A DNA stretch of 64,000 bases. It comes from Sphingopyxis sp. MWB1. GTDB lineage: Bacteria; Pseudomonadota; Alphaproteobacteria; Sphingomonadales; Sphingomonadaceae. Every line of letters begins with the position of its first letter. Position 1 is the first letter of the stretch. Location: NCBI RefSeq assembly GCF_000763945.1, contig NZ_JQFJ01000005.1, forward strand, positions 124,001-188,000, written 5' to 3'. The position numbers and the translations under genes were made by a program. Shown piece by piece: positions 18,557-26,824 of the stretch. Below the pieces are notes generated by a model that was not told the origin of the DNA, searched no databases, and saw only the letters and a list, made by a program, of their open reading frames with translations.

Positions 18557-19279
18557 GTGATCGACGTCTATTTCACACCCACCCCCAATGGTCACAAGGT
18601 GTCGATCATGCTTGAGGAGATCGGGCTGGCACACCGCCTCCTCTCAATGGATGTGCTGAAGGGCGATCATCTGACGGCCGAGTATCGCCGCATCAATCCC
18701 AATGGCCGCCTGCCCGCGATTGTCGACCATGCGCCAATCGGCGGCGGCTTGCCGCTGTCCATCTTTGAATCGGGCGCGATCCTTCTGTATCTGGCCGAAA
18801 AGAGCGGCGAACTGCTTCCCGTCGATCCGCGCCGCCGGTCAATGGCGCAGCAATGGCTGATGTGGCAGATGGCCAGTTTTGGCCCGATGCAGGGACAGGC
18901 GCATCATTTCATTCGCTATGCGCCCGAAGGGCAGGATTATCCCGTCACCCGCTATCGCAACGAGACGATCCGCCTGCTCCATGTGCTTGATCGCCGCTTG
19001 GCCGAAGCGTCCTTTCTGGCCGAAGAATATTCGATTGCCGATATCGCCACCTGGCCTTGGGCGCGCGCCGTGCAGGCGATCGGCCTCTGCCTCGATGATT
19101 ATCCGGCGCTCCGCCGCTGGTTCGATCGGGTAGGCGAGCGGCCCGCCGTGCAGGCGGGCACCAATGTCGGGAACAGCGCCAATTTGTCCAGCGCGCGCCC
19201 GGTGCTGAACGAGGAACAATGGTCCAATCTGTTCGGCCAGAATATGTGGAAGGCACCGACCCGGCAGAGCGGTGCATAA
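18557..19279 (+). CDS. Nu-class glutathione S-transferase / disulfide-bond oxidoreductase (YfcG-like)
   Basis: A 240-residue thioredoxin-fold protein very like E. coli YfcG: VYFTPTPNGHKVSIMLEEIG, then NPNGRLPAIVDH and LSIFESGAILLYLAEK in the GSH-binding half, and YSIADIATWPWARA in the helical half. Nu-class enzymes reduce disulfides or peroxides with GSH using the Thr/Asn after beta-1 rather than a Cys or Tyr. The GTG start is required to keep beta-1; GGAGG touches it directly, so AGGGG at 18544-18548 is the likelier ribosome site. In this locus it may handle an electrophilic intermediate. Confidence 0.9.
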   Translation: MIDVYFTPTPNGHKVSIMLEEIGLAHRLLSMDVLKGDHLTAEYRRINPNGRLPAIVDHAPIGGGLPLSIFESGAILLYLAEKSGELLPVDPRRRSMAQQWLMWQMASFGPMQGQAHHFIRYAPEGQDYPVTRYRNETIRLLHVLDRRLAEASFLAEEYSIADIATWPWARAVQAIGLCLDDYPALRRWFDRVGERPAVQAGTNVGNSANLSSARPVLNEEQWSNLFGQNMWKAPTRQSGA

Positions 19280-19407
19280 ACGGCCATCGCCGGGGTCGGA
19301 CGCCTTCTCCCTTGCCGCGCGATCCGGCCACATAACCCCCTGCACCCGCGCCCGTCACCACCATCGCGTGCCACCTGTCCCACCGCGCCCTCGCTTCGTA
19401 AACGATA

Positions 19408-19435
19408 TTGACAGATAAACTTAAATATCTAAGTA
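19408..19435 (+). promoter_or_regulatory. Weak promoter candidate with overlapping inverted repeat upstream of the MFS gene
   Basis: TTGACA at 19408-19413 could be a -35 box with TAAGTA at 19430-19435 as a poor -10 box (16-base spacer). ACTTA-N6-TAAGT (19419-19434) is an inverted repeat over the same region. The sequence is strikingly AT-rich compared with its surroundings. It lies 34-61 bases before the MFS start. Confidence 0.3.
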
Positions 19436-19468
19436 TTTTTGATCAGAACAAAATAGGTGGGAAGAGAC

Positions 19469-20761
19469 ATGCCGAACGCCGCTGCCTGGGATGAAGCGGG
19501 CGCCCCCGCAGGGCTCACTACGCGCCGAAATCTGGCGCTTGCCATGCTGTTCCTTGTCGGGACGATCAATTTCGTCGACCGTCAGCTCTTGTCGGTGCTG
19601 GTCGAACCGATCCGCGCCGAAATGCAGTTCAGCGACACGCAGTTCGGCCTGCTTACCGGCCTGTCCTTTGCGCTGTTCTATGCCGCCATGGGCATTCCGG
19701 TCGCGATGATCGCCGACCGCTGGAACCGGATCAGGCTGATCGGTATCGCCTGTATCGTATGGAGCGGTTTTACCGCCGCCTGCGGCCTGGTGTCGAACTT
19801 CTGGCAACTGGCACTAATGCGCTTTGGCGTGGGCGCCGGGGAATCGGGGGGCACTGCGCCCTCGCTCTCGGTCATTGCTGATTATTATCCCGCCGACCGC
19901 CGGCCCTTCGCCATCGGCCTGTTCACGCTCAATGGCTCTTTTGGCGTGTTCGTCGGCGCCGCTTTCGGCGGCTGGGCTGCGGCGAATATCGGCTGGCGCG
20001 GCGCCTTTGTGGTGATCGGACTGGTCGGCATTATCGTCGCGCCGCTGCTCATCTGGCTGGTGCGCGAACCGGCACGCGGGCAGATGGACCGGGGCGCGTC
20101 GGCCAGCGATGCCGCCGTACCGATCGGCCAGACGCTTGCCATGTTCGCCCGCCGCCCCTCGCTGCGCATGGTGATGATCAGCAGCGGGCTTGCTGCCTTT
20201 GTCAGCTATGGGATGCTCAACTGGATTCCCGCCTTTCTGATGCGGGTGCAGGGAATGCCCCTCGACGCCATGGCGAGCTGGTTCGCGCCCGCGGCGGGCA
20301 TCACCTTTGGCATTGGCATATTGGGCGGCGGCTGGCTGGTCAGCCGGATCGCCCGGCGTTCGCCGCGAGCCTATGGCGCCATTCCCGCGCTGGCGACCGC
20401 GGTACTGGTGCCAACCTTTATTGCCGCGCTGCTGGTCGATAGCTGGCAATGGTCGCTCGCCCTGCTGTTGATCCCCATGGTCGCCTGCACCGCCTATATC
20501 GCTCCCGCGCTGGCGCTGGTGCAGAACCTCACCGCGCCGCGTTCGCGTGCCACCGCGGCGGCGGTGCTGATGCTGATGTTCAACATCGTCGGACTGGGAC
20601 TGGGGCCGCTGTTCGCCGGAATGGTCAGCGACGCGCTGAAGCCCGCATATGGTGATGACAGTCTGCGCTGGGCGCTGATGGCGCTGATGCCTTTCGCCGT
20701 GGCCGCGGGGATCGCGCAATGGGCGATGACGCGCCATCTGGATGGGGACTTTGCCGAATGA
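19469..20761 (+). CDS. MFS transporter (spinster/ACS-like)
   Basis: A 430-residue permease with 12 predicted membrane helices. INFVDRQLLSVLVEPIRAEMQFSDTQFGLLTG in helix 1 and the following loop is typical of sphingomonad spinster-type MFS proteins. MIADRWNR fits motif A, and helices 4-5 hold RFGVGAGESGGTAPSLSVIADYYPADRR. Probably moves an organic acid or related growth substrate across the inner membrane, complementing the TonB receptor. AGGTGG precedes ATG 19469. The next gene starts within its stop codon. Confidence 0.9.
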   Translation: MPNAAAWDEAGAPAGLTTRRNLALAMLFLVGTINFVDRQLLSVLVEPIRAEMQFSDTQFGLLTGLSFALFYAAMGIPVAMIADRWNRIRLIGIACIVWSGFTAACGLVSNFWQLALMRFGVGAGESGGTAPSLSVIADYYPADRRPFAIGLFTLNGSFGVFVGAAFGGWAAANIGWRGAFVVIGLVGIIVAPLLIWLVREPARGQMDRGASASDAAVPIGQTLAMFARRPSLRMVMISSGLAAFVSYGMLNWIPAFLMRVQGMPLDAMASWFAPAAGITFGIGILGGGWLVSRIARRSPRAYGAIPALATAVLVPTFIAALLVDSWQWSLALLLIPMVACTAYIAPALALVQNLTAPRSRATAAAVLMLMFNIVGLGLGPLFAGMVSDALKPAYGDDSLRWALMALMPFAVAAGIAQWAMTRHLDGDFAE

Positions 20762-21159
20762 CCGAAACCGCCATGAGAGCGCTGGCCGCGCGTCTGTTCG
20801 ATGCCATTGAGGCAGGCGATATCGACACCATGCGCGCCTGTTTCGCACCCGATGCCGAGATCTGGCATAATAGTGACGAAAGGATTGTCACGGTTGAGCA
20901 GACGTCGGTGACGCTGGCCGGGATGGTCGCGCGGATCAAGGATCGCCGCTATGCCGACCGGCAACTGGCCTTCTTTCCCGGCGGCTTTGTCCAGCAGCAT
21001 GTGCTGACCGGACGCCGCACCCATGATGATGGCGCGGTGCGCCTGCCCTGTGCGGTGATCTGCCGCGTCGAAAATGACCGGATCGTCCGCCTCGACGAAT
21101 ATTTCGATTCCGCGCATGTTGCTGAATTTCGCAAATTCGCCGCGGCCTCACCGGCTTAA
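20758..21159 (+). CDS. SnoaL-like / nuclear transport factor 2 fold protein
   Basis: A 133-residue protein with the alpha+beta-barrel NTF2-like pattern: RALAARLFDAIEAGDIDTMRACFAPDAEIWHN at the start and NDRIVRLDEYFDSAHV at the end. The family includes isomerases, hydratases and hydroxylase subunits acting on small ring compounds. ATGA overlap with the MFS stop (20758-20761) shows tight coupling. The reaction here is not determinable. Confidence 0.85.
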   Translation: MTETAMRALAARLFDAIEAGDIDTMRACFAPDAEIWHNSDERIVTVEQTSVTLAGMVARIKDRRYADRQLAFFPGGFVQQHVLTGRRTHDDGAVRLPCAVICRVENDRIVRLDEYFDSAHVAEFRKFAAASPA

Positions 21160-21173
21160 ACGGAGACTATTCC

Positions 21174-21821
21174 ATGCCCGTATTGCGCCAGGTTCCCCGT
21201 TCGGAAGTCACCGACGAAACCGTGCTTCGCTATTATGACCGGCTGTTCGGCGACCGCGATCCGGTGACCGAGCCCGGCACGGCCACGGGCACACCCGGCG
21301 ACTGGTGGACCGTTTTCGCGCTCGCGCCCGATATTTTCAAACATGCCGTCGATGGCTTTGCCGTCTATCGCCACCCGGCGCGCCGGATCGACCCGGTGCT
21401 GCGCGAACTCGGACAGACGCGCGCTGGATGGGTCAAGGGCAGCCAGTTCGTCTTTTCCCAGCATTGCAAGTCGCTGCGCGGCCTGGGCGTCAGCGAAGAG
21501 AAAATCGCCGCCATCGCTCATTGGACGGTCGCCGACTGCTATGACGAGCAGGAACGCGCGGTGCTCGCCTATGCCGACTGCCTAACCGCAGGTGGGGGCC
21601 GTGTGCCGCTGGAAATATTCGACAAGCTCAAAGGCTTTTGGGACGATGAGCAGATTTTCGAATTCACCTACATCACCTGTCTTTACGACATGCATGCCGT
21701 GATCACGCGCGCGCTAAGGATGGAATATGATGCGCGCGAAGATCCGATCGTCGAAGTTGCCGCGCCCGAAGGCTTTGACGCCGCCGACTTCCTGAGTGCA
21801 CCGCGCCCAGCCGCCGATTAA
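21174..21821 (+). CDS. Carboxymuconolactone decarboxylase family (AhpD-like) protein
   Basis: A 215-residue all-helical protein. The core SQFVFSQHCKSLRGLGVSEEKIAAIAHW matches the CMD/AhpD active-site helix but has a single cysteine (QHCK) in place of AhpD's CxxC, so peroxidase or disulfide chemistry is less likely than a decarboxylase- or isomerase-like role. A long N-terminal part (about residues 1-65) precedes the core. It lies 14 bases after the SnoaL-like gene and appears to share its transcript. Confidence 0.85.
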   Translation: MPVLRQVPRSEVTDETVLRYYDRLFGDRDPVTEPGTATGTPGDWWTVFALAPDIFKHAVDGFAVYRHPARRIDPVLRELGQTRAGWVKGSQFVFSQHCKSLRGLGVSEEKIAAIAHWTVADCYDEQERAVLAYADCLTAGGGRVPLEIFDKLKGFWDDEQIFEFTYITCLYDMHAVITRALRMEYDAREDPIVEVAAPEGFDAADFLSAPRPAAD

Positions 21822-21823
21822 TC

Positions 21824-21838
21824 GTCAATAAAGTTGAC
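21824..21838. promoter_or_regulatory. Putative operator: second copy of the GTCAA-N5-TTGAC repeat
   Basis: GTCAATAAAGTTGAC begins two bases after the stop codon of the carboxymuconolactone gene and lies 59-73 bases before the VOC start. It differs from the 16145 site at two central positions only. The gap it occupies also has AT-rich sequence that could hold a promoter, so the VOC gene may have its own regulated start within the cluster. Confidence 0.55.
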
Positions 21839-21896
21839 GGTATGGGCAAAATCTGGCAGAATTGCTGAATAAACAGAATATTTGAGGAGATGGATG

Positions 21897-22490
21897 ATGG
21901 CCGCGACCAACAGCGAATTTGAATTTTGCGGGGTCAATCACCTCGCGCTGGTGTGCAAGGATATGGCGCGCACCGTCGAATTTTATCGCGACATATTGGG
22001 AATGCCGCTGATCAAAACGCTCGACCTGCCCGGCGGGCGCGGTCAGCATTTCTTCTTTGATGTCGGCAATGGCGACAGCATCGCCTTTTTCTGGTTCGCC
22101 GAAGCGCCCGAGGCCGCACCGGGCATCGCCGCGCCCGCGGCGCTCCCGACGCAGGGCAATTTCACTTCGGCCCATGGGTCGATGAACCATATCGCGATCA
22201 ATGTCCCCGCTGAACATTTCGAGGAATATCATCAGCGGCTGGTCGACAAGGGCATCGCGGTCACCCCGATCCTGAACCATGACAATTCGCCGACCCAGAA
22301 CTCGCCCGAAATGAACGACGATGTCTATGTGCGTTCGGTCTATTTCTTCGATCCCGATGGCGTGTGCCTGGAGTTTGCCGCCTGGACCCGCGAATTTGAC
22401 GACAGCGATGTCGCGCACGATCCGGTGCAGGCCGATGGCACGAAGCGTGAGGGTCTGGTTACGCGGCGCGCGGCGGTAGCGACGGCCTGA
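21897..22490 (+). CDS. VOC family (glyoxalase/extradiol dioxygenase-like) protein
   Basis: A 197-residue paired beta-alpha-beta-beta-beta protein. The metal ligands expected for the fold are visible: His in GVNHLALV (first module), His in SMNHIAIN and Glu in GVCLEFAAW (second module). This ligand set suits Fe or Mn dioxygenases and some isomerases. ATG 21897 sits seven bases after GAGGAG; ATG 21894 is an equal alternative. A strong terminator follows, closing the rightward part of the locus. Confidence 0.88.
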   Translation: MAATNSEFEFCGVNHLALVCKDMARTVEFYRDILGMPLIKTLDLPGGRGQHFFFDVGNGDSIAFFWFAEAPEAAPGIAAPAALPTQGNFTSAHGSMNHIAINVPAEHFEEYHQRLVDKGIAVTPILNHDNSPTQNSPEMNDDVYVRSVYFFDPDGVCLEFAAWTREFDDSDVAHDPVQADGTKREGLVTRRAAVATA

Positions 22491-22515
22491 TCCGCTTTTC
22501 CTGCAAGGATAAACT

Positions 22516-22545
22516 GCCCGGCCCCACGCCGGGCCTTTTTTTTTT
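22516..22545 (+). terminator. Rho-independent terminator of the catabolic cluster
   Basis: GCCCGGC (22516-22522) pairs with GCCGGGC (22528-22534) around CCCAC, followed by a ten-base T-run (22536-22545). A run of nine G residues follows at once (22546-22554). Confidence 0.9.
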
Positions 22546-22564
22546 GGGGGGGGGAAGAAGCGCC

Positions 22565-24130
22565 TCAGCCCACCGCGCGGCCGCGGCCTTCCCAATAGGG
22601 CGCACGTAATTCGCGGCGCAGTACCTTGCCCGAGGGGTTACGGGGCAACGCCTCGATAAAGGTCACGCTCTTGGGTACCTTATAGGCGGCGATGCGTTCG
22701 CGCGCCCAGGCCATCACGGCGGCGGGATCGGGCGCGCCCTCTTGCGCCGGGACGATCAGCGCCTTGACCGCTTCGCCCCATTTCGCGTCCGGAACGCCCA
22801 CGACGGCGACGTCGGCGACGCCGGGGCAGCCCATGATCGCGCTTTCGACTTCCGCCGGATAGACATTTTCGCCGCCCGACACGATCATGTCCTTGATGCG
22901 GTCGTGAACGAAATAAAATCCGTCGGCGTCCCGGTAACCGACGTCGCCGGTGTGGAGCCATCCACCCGCCAGCGTCTCGCGCGTTGCCGCCTCGCGCTTC
23001 CAATAATATTTCATCACAATATCGCCGCGAATGGCGATTTCGCCGATTTCGCCGTCGCCTAGCGGCTGATCGTCGCGTCCCAGAATGGCCAGTTCGGTCC
23101 CCGGCCATGCCCGGCCGCACGACGTAAGCTTGCCCGGCAGGTCGTGCGCCGAGGGTGAAAGATAGGTCCCGCCGCCCGTTGATTCGGTCATGCCGTAAAA
23201 TTGCACAAAGCCGCAGCCAAAGGTCGCGCGCGCGCGGCGCAGCACATCCTCGGCAATGGGCGAAGCTCCATAGGCGATCGAGCGCAGTGCCGGGTAGGGC
23301 TCCGCCACTGCTTCGGGCTGCTGCAGCATCATCTGGATCATCGCAGGCGCCAGAAAGGCGTGCGCCACTTTTTCACGCCGCATCGTCTCAATCGCGTCGG
23401 CGGCGACAAAATCCTTGATCAGCACCAGCCGCGCACCCTGCGCCAGCCCGGAAAAACCGACATTGGTTCCCGCGACATGAAACAGCGGCATGACGATCAT
23501 CACCGTCTCGCCCTGATTATAGGCAAAGCCATCAACCTCGCTCGCCATTTCGAGGAAGCGGCGATAATTGTGATTGCCAAGCACCACCCCCTTGGGCCGC
23601 CCGGTGGTGCCGCTGGTATAAAGCTGCAACACATCGTCGCCCGGTTGGGGTTTGTCGGGTGGCGCAGTCCCGCTTGCATCGCCGATCCATTCGTCCAGCG
23701 GCGTGAAGGCGGGGTGCGCGCCATAAAGCGCGACGAGCTGCGGCGGGGCGTTCATCTTCGCGATCGCCGCCAGGGCCTCTTCGAAAAAATCCTCTCCCAC
23801 GAACAGGATTCTCGGTGCCGCATCCTCCAATATGAAAGCGATCTCGGGCCCGGCGAGGCGGCAGTTGATGGGCGCCAGACAGGCGCGCGCACGCGCCGTC
23901 CCGAAAAATAGCGGATACCAGCCATCGTGATTTTTGCTGAGTACCGAAATCCGGTCGCCGGGCTTGACCGCTGCGGCGATCAGCGCATGGGCAATCTGGT
24001 TCGAGCGGCAGTCCAGTGCGGCAAAGCTGGTTTCGCGCGCGCCATAGCTGATGGCAATGGCGTCGCCCTGCACCCGCGCCTGTGCGGCGGGAATATCCGC
24101 CAGCGTGTGGATTGCCTCCAGATCGATCAT
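22565..24130 (-). CDS. Class I adenylate-forming acyl-CoA ligase
   Basis: A 521-residue AMP-binding enzyme activating a carboxylic acid as acyl-AMP and then acyl-CoA. The P-loop LYTSGTTGRPKGV, the YGMTEST motif, WLHTGDVGYRDADGFYFVHDRIKD and the C-terminal PRNPSGKVLRREL (catalytic Lys) are complete. The acid substrate is unknown; context suggests the compound taken up by the neighbouring receptor and permease. It points towards the VOC gene (convergent), and its own promoter region is the AT-rich stretch after 24130. Confidence 0.93.
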   Translation of the reverse strand: MIDLEAIHTLADIPAAQARVQGDAIAISYGARETSFAALDCRSNQIAHALIAAAVKPGDRISVLSKNHDGWYPLFFGTARARACLAPINCRLAGPEIAFILEDAAPRILFVGEDFFEEALAAIAKMNAPPQLVALYGAHPAFTPLDEWIGDASGTAPPDKPQPGDDVLQLYTSGTTGRPKGVVLGNHNYRRFLEMASEVDGFAYNQGETVMIVMPLFHVAGTNVGFSGLAQGARLVLIKDFVAADAIETMRREKVAHAFLAPAMIQMMLQQPEAVAEPYPALRSIAYGASPIAEDVLRRARATFGCGFVQFYGMTESTGGGTYLSPSAHDLPGKLTSCGRAWPGTELAILGRDDQPLGDGEIGEIAIRGDIVMKYYWKREAATRETLAGGWLHTGDVGYRDADGFYFVHDRIKDMIVSGGENVYPAEVESAIMGCPGVADVAVVGVPDAKWGEAVKALIVPAQEGAPDPAAVMAWARERIAAYKVPKSVTFIEALPRNPSGKVLRRELRAPYWEGRGRAVG

Positions 24131-24600
24131 CGCCTCTCCCTTTCTTCCGCGCGTCTCGATGCGCGCTCCCTTGCCTGTGGACTCGCTTGAGATGCAAAAT
24201 AGATAGAATACTAATTAATTGTTTGGCTAGATCAAATTTGAAAGGAAACTTGGAGAAACGCTGGCGTTGATCCGTCAACTTCGTCGCATCAGGGGCGGGC
24301 TTAGTCCGATTCCATACCCCATTCGCGCAGCCGGCCGCTAGCCTGAACAGGATGCCATGGGTGCATCATTCCCTGCGCGGGAAGGGCTAGCCTTCGGAGG
24401 ACGGGAGAATGATCAGAAAGGCGGCGCGGCTGCGAGGCTATGGCTTCACTGGCGCTACATATGACCATGCGGAAAAGACCGGACATGCACTGGCCGCATT
24501 TCCAATGCTGCGGCGGTTACCGCCGTCGGGCCGCCCGGGGGCGAAAGCCCGACAAATGACGCTTGCCCTTTTGCGCCGGATATGGCGAACAGGAGGCGAC
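24131..24600. other. Divergent intergenic region with AT-rich palindrome and an ambiguous upstream start
   Basis: The first 130 bases, upstream of the acyl-CoA ligase, are AT-rich and hold the perfect palindrome TCAAATTTGA at 24232-24241 and TTGA-TCCG-TCAA near 24268. From 24409 an ATG with GGAGG at 24396 opens a frame that runs into the histidine kinase; it would add a 64-residue Arg/Gly/Pro-rich leader. I treat 24409-24600 as probably untranslated but cannot exclude the longer protein. Confidence 0.5.
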
Positions 24601-25767
24601 ATGGGCGACACGTCCCTTTCCGATATACCCCTCGATAGCGGGGGTTTGCCGCGAGATGAGAAGAAGGGTTTCTTCATTCCTTCGCTCTTTCGCGAAAGGC
24701 GTTCGACGCTCTATCTGATCGGTGCGATCTGGGTCATATGGGTTGTCCTTTATACCGCTCCCTATATTCTGCTGACCAGCGACGTCTCCCCGCTCGGCCT
24801 GGCCGGATATATGCTGTCGGGGCTGAGCGGTTTTCTGCTTTCTATCTTGCTACTCGCCGGGATTGCGCGGATCATTGGCAGACCGAGGCGGCGGGCCATG
24901 TTGCAAGTTGCAGCCGCTACCATCGCGATCAGCGCACTTCAAAGCTTCGTCGATATTGGGGTGTTTGACCTGGTGAGCGCCATAGGCAATCTCTCCTCCT
25001 GGACTCCTTTTCCTTACAGCGCGCGGTTTGCCGATAATTTCGCGGCCTTTGCGCTGCAATTCTCGCTCATCGCCATGACCTTCTGGACGCTGGAGCAGAG
25101 TGCGCTGCACCGCATGCGCGACCGCGAGTTGCAGCAGACACGGATTGCCGCCGCAGAGGCGCGCCACGCCGCCACGGTGGCGCGGCTCGCGGCGCTGCGT
25201 TACCAGCTCAATCCGCATTTCCTGTTCAACACACTGAACTCCATCTCATCGCTGGTCATCACCCAGCGCAACGGGCAGGCCGAAGAGATGTTGTCGCGGC
25301 TGTCGGATTTTCTGCGCGTCACGCTCGAATCCGAAAATGTGGGCCAGACGCTGGAACAGGAACTGGAGACGATTTCCGCCTATCTCGCGATTGAGCAAAT
25401 CCGCGTCGGCGACCGGCTGGCCATCGACATTGTCTGTCCCCCCGCCCTGCGCGATTGCGAGGTACCGCATTTCATCCTGCAGCCGCTGGTGGAAAATGCC
25501 GTCAAACATGGCGTGGCCGAGCGAAGCGCGCGCGTGACCATTCGCATCGAGGCGCGGCGTGAGGACGACGAACTTTGGCTTATGGTCGAGGATGACGGCC
25601 GGTCCGGCACTCCGTCGCGCCGGGGCACCGGCATTGGCCTGCGAAACATCAGCGAGCGGCTCCAAGCGCTATATGGCGAGCGCGGGCGACTGGAGACGAA
25701 CCGTCACGCAAGCGGCTTTTCCTCCACCATTCGCCTTCCCCATCGCCTTTTGTCGCCGCTGCCATGA
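24601..25767 (+). CDS. LytS/YehU-type sensor histidine kinase
   Basis: A 388-residue membrane kinase with four predicted membrane helices (about residues 35-165) and no large periplasmic domain. The His_kinase motif ALRYQLNPHFLFNTLNSISS carries the phosphoacceptor His. The ATPase half has FILQPLVENAVKHG (N box) and GTGIGLRNISERL (G box). AGGAGG ends four bases before ATG 24601; the alternative start 24409 also has a good ribosome site. Stop and the regulator's start overlap as ATGA, so the pair is made together. The signal sensed is unknown. Confidence 0.9.
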   Translation: MGDTSLSDIPLDSGGLPRDEKKGFFIPSLFRERRSTLYLIGAIWVIWVVLYTAPYILLTSDVSPLGLAGYMLSGLSGFLLSILLLAGIARIIGRPRRRAMLQVAAATIAISALQSFVDIGVFDLVSAIGNLSSWTPFPYSARFADNFAAFALQFSLIAMTFWTLEQSALHRMRDRELQQTRIAAAEARHAATVARLAALRYQLNPHFLFNTLNSISSLVITQRNGQAEEMLSRLSDFLRVTLESENVGQTLEQELETISAYLAIEQIRVGDRLAIDIVCPPALRDCEVPHFILQPLVENAVKHGVAERSARVTIRIEARREDDELWLMVEDDGRSGTPSRRGTGIGLRNISERLQALYGERGRLETNRHASGFSSTIRLPHRLLSPLP

Positions 25768-26510
25768 AGCTGCGCGTCCTCCTTGTCGATGATGAGCAAT
25801 TGGCCATCGACCGCCTGACCGATCTGCTCGGCACGCTGGAAGAGGTCGAGATTGTCGGCAGCGCCCATTCGGCGAGCGAGGCGATGGAACGCATCGCCGC
25901 GCTGGCGCCCGATCTGGTGTTCCTCGACATTCAGATGCCGGGGGGCAGCGGCATGGCGCTCGCCGCCGATCTGGATATCGACAATCGGCCCGAGATTATC
26001 TTCGTCACGGCCTTTGAGCATTTTGCGCCCGACGCCTTTGCAGTGGATGCGACCGATTATCTGCTGAAGCCGGTCCGGTTCGACCGGCTGCGCGCTGCCG
26101 TCACCCGCGCGCAGCGGCGCGTCCGGTTAAGCCGCAGCGCCGGGGACAGCGCCGCGCCCGCGCGCGAGCCATCCCCCTATATCGACGAAATCTGGGTCGC
26201 GGTGCGCGGCGGGCAGGTGCGGCTCAGCATCAGCGCAATCGAATGGATCGAAGCCGCGCGCGACTATGTCATGCTGCATACCGCCACGCGCAGCTATCTA
26301 CACCGCGCGCAGATGAACATGCTCGAAGAACAGCTTGATCCCGCGCAATTGTTCCGCGTGCACCGGTCCAGCTTCGTCCGGCTGTCGCTCGTTCAGGAAA
26401 TCGAACGCCCCGGACGCGGCAATCTCAACCTGATCCTGCGCGACGGTATCGTGATTCAGGTGGGACCGTCTTATGTCAAACAGGTACTGGCCCAGCTCAA
26501 CCTGAGTTAA
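25764..26510 (+). CDS. LytTR-family response regulator
   Basis: A 248-residue regulator. The receiver domain (residues 1-120) has the acidic pair DDE, phosphoacceptor D in LVFLDIQMPG, the T of VTAFEH and K of LLKPV. The C-terminal LytTR DNA-binding domain (about 145-248) has IEWIEAARDYVMLHT and FRVHRSSFVRLSLVQEIER. Partner of the overlapping kinase. The TonB receptor gene that follows is a plausible target. Confidence 0.93.
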   Translation: MKLRVLLVDDEQLAIDRLTDLLGTLEEVEIVGSAHSASEAMERIAALAPDLVFLDIQMPGGSGMALAADLDIDNRPEIIFVTAFEHFAPDAFAVDATDYLLKPVRFDRLRAAVTRAQRRVRLSRSAGDSAAPAREPSPYIDEIWVAVRGGQVRLSISAIEWIEAARDYVMLHTATRSYLHRAQMNMLEEQLDPAQLFRVHRSSFVRLSLVQEIERPGRGNLNLILRDGIVIQVGPSYVKQVLAQLNLS

Positions 26511-26824
26511 GCGCTCACCCTTTCTCCGACGATCGGTTTGCTGGGACCCTTGCGCCGACTCGCCAAGGGGATGCTGCCCCATGCGCGCTGACGTGTGCCC
26601 TGACATTTTCGTCGCGCCATGAGCGCCTTTCACCGTTTGAAAGCGGAGGATTCCTCCTTCGTCCCTTCGCCGTCCCGCTCGCGGCAAATTGGCGCAGAGA
26701 AGGCTGGCGGCAAAGCGCGGCACCCCAACGACCTCGCCAATCCGCCCCGCTCCCGGCCTTTTACGCACTCCTGCGGGACAGGGGCCGGGGGCGGACCCAG
26801 AGGAAAAGGAAAAAAGGGATGATA
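26511..26824. other. Leader region between the response regulator and the TonB receptor
   Basis: No gene seen. It contains a perfect inverted repeat CTTTCA-CCGTT-TGAAAG at 26627-26643, about 180 bases before the receptor start, whose centre also resembles a LytTR half-site (ACCGTTTGA). A purine-rich ribosome site (GAGGAAAAGGA) lies just before the receptor ATG. I could not place a convincing -35/-10 pair. Confidence 0.45.

Noticed and set aside
24232..24282. TCAAATTTGA and TTGA-TCCG-TCAA as further copies of the 16145 operator
   Set aside because: Arm order and spacing differ from GTCAA-N5-TTGAC, so they are not the same motif.
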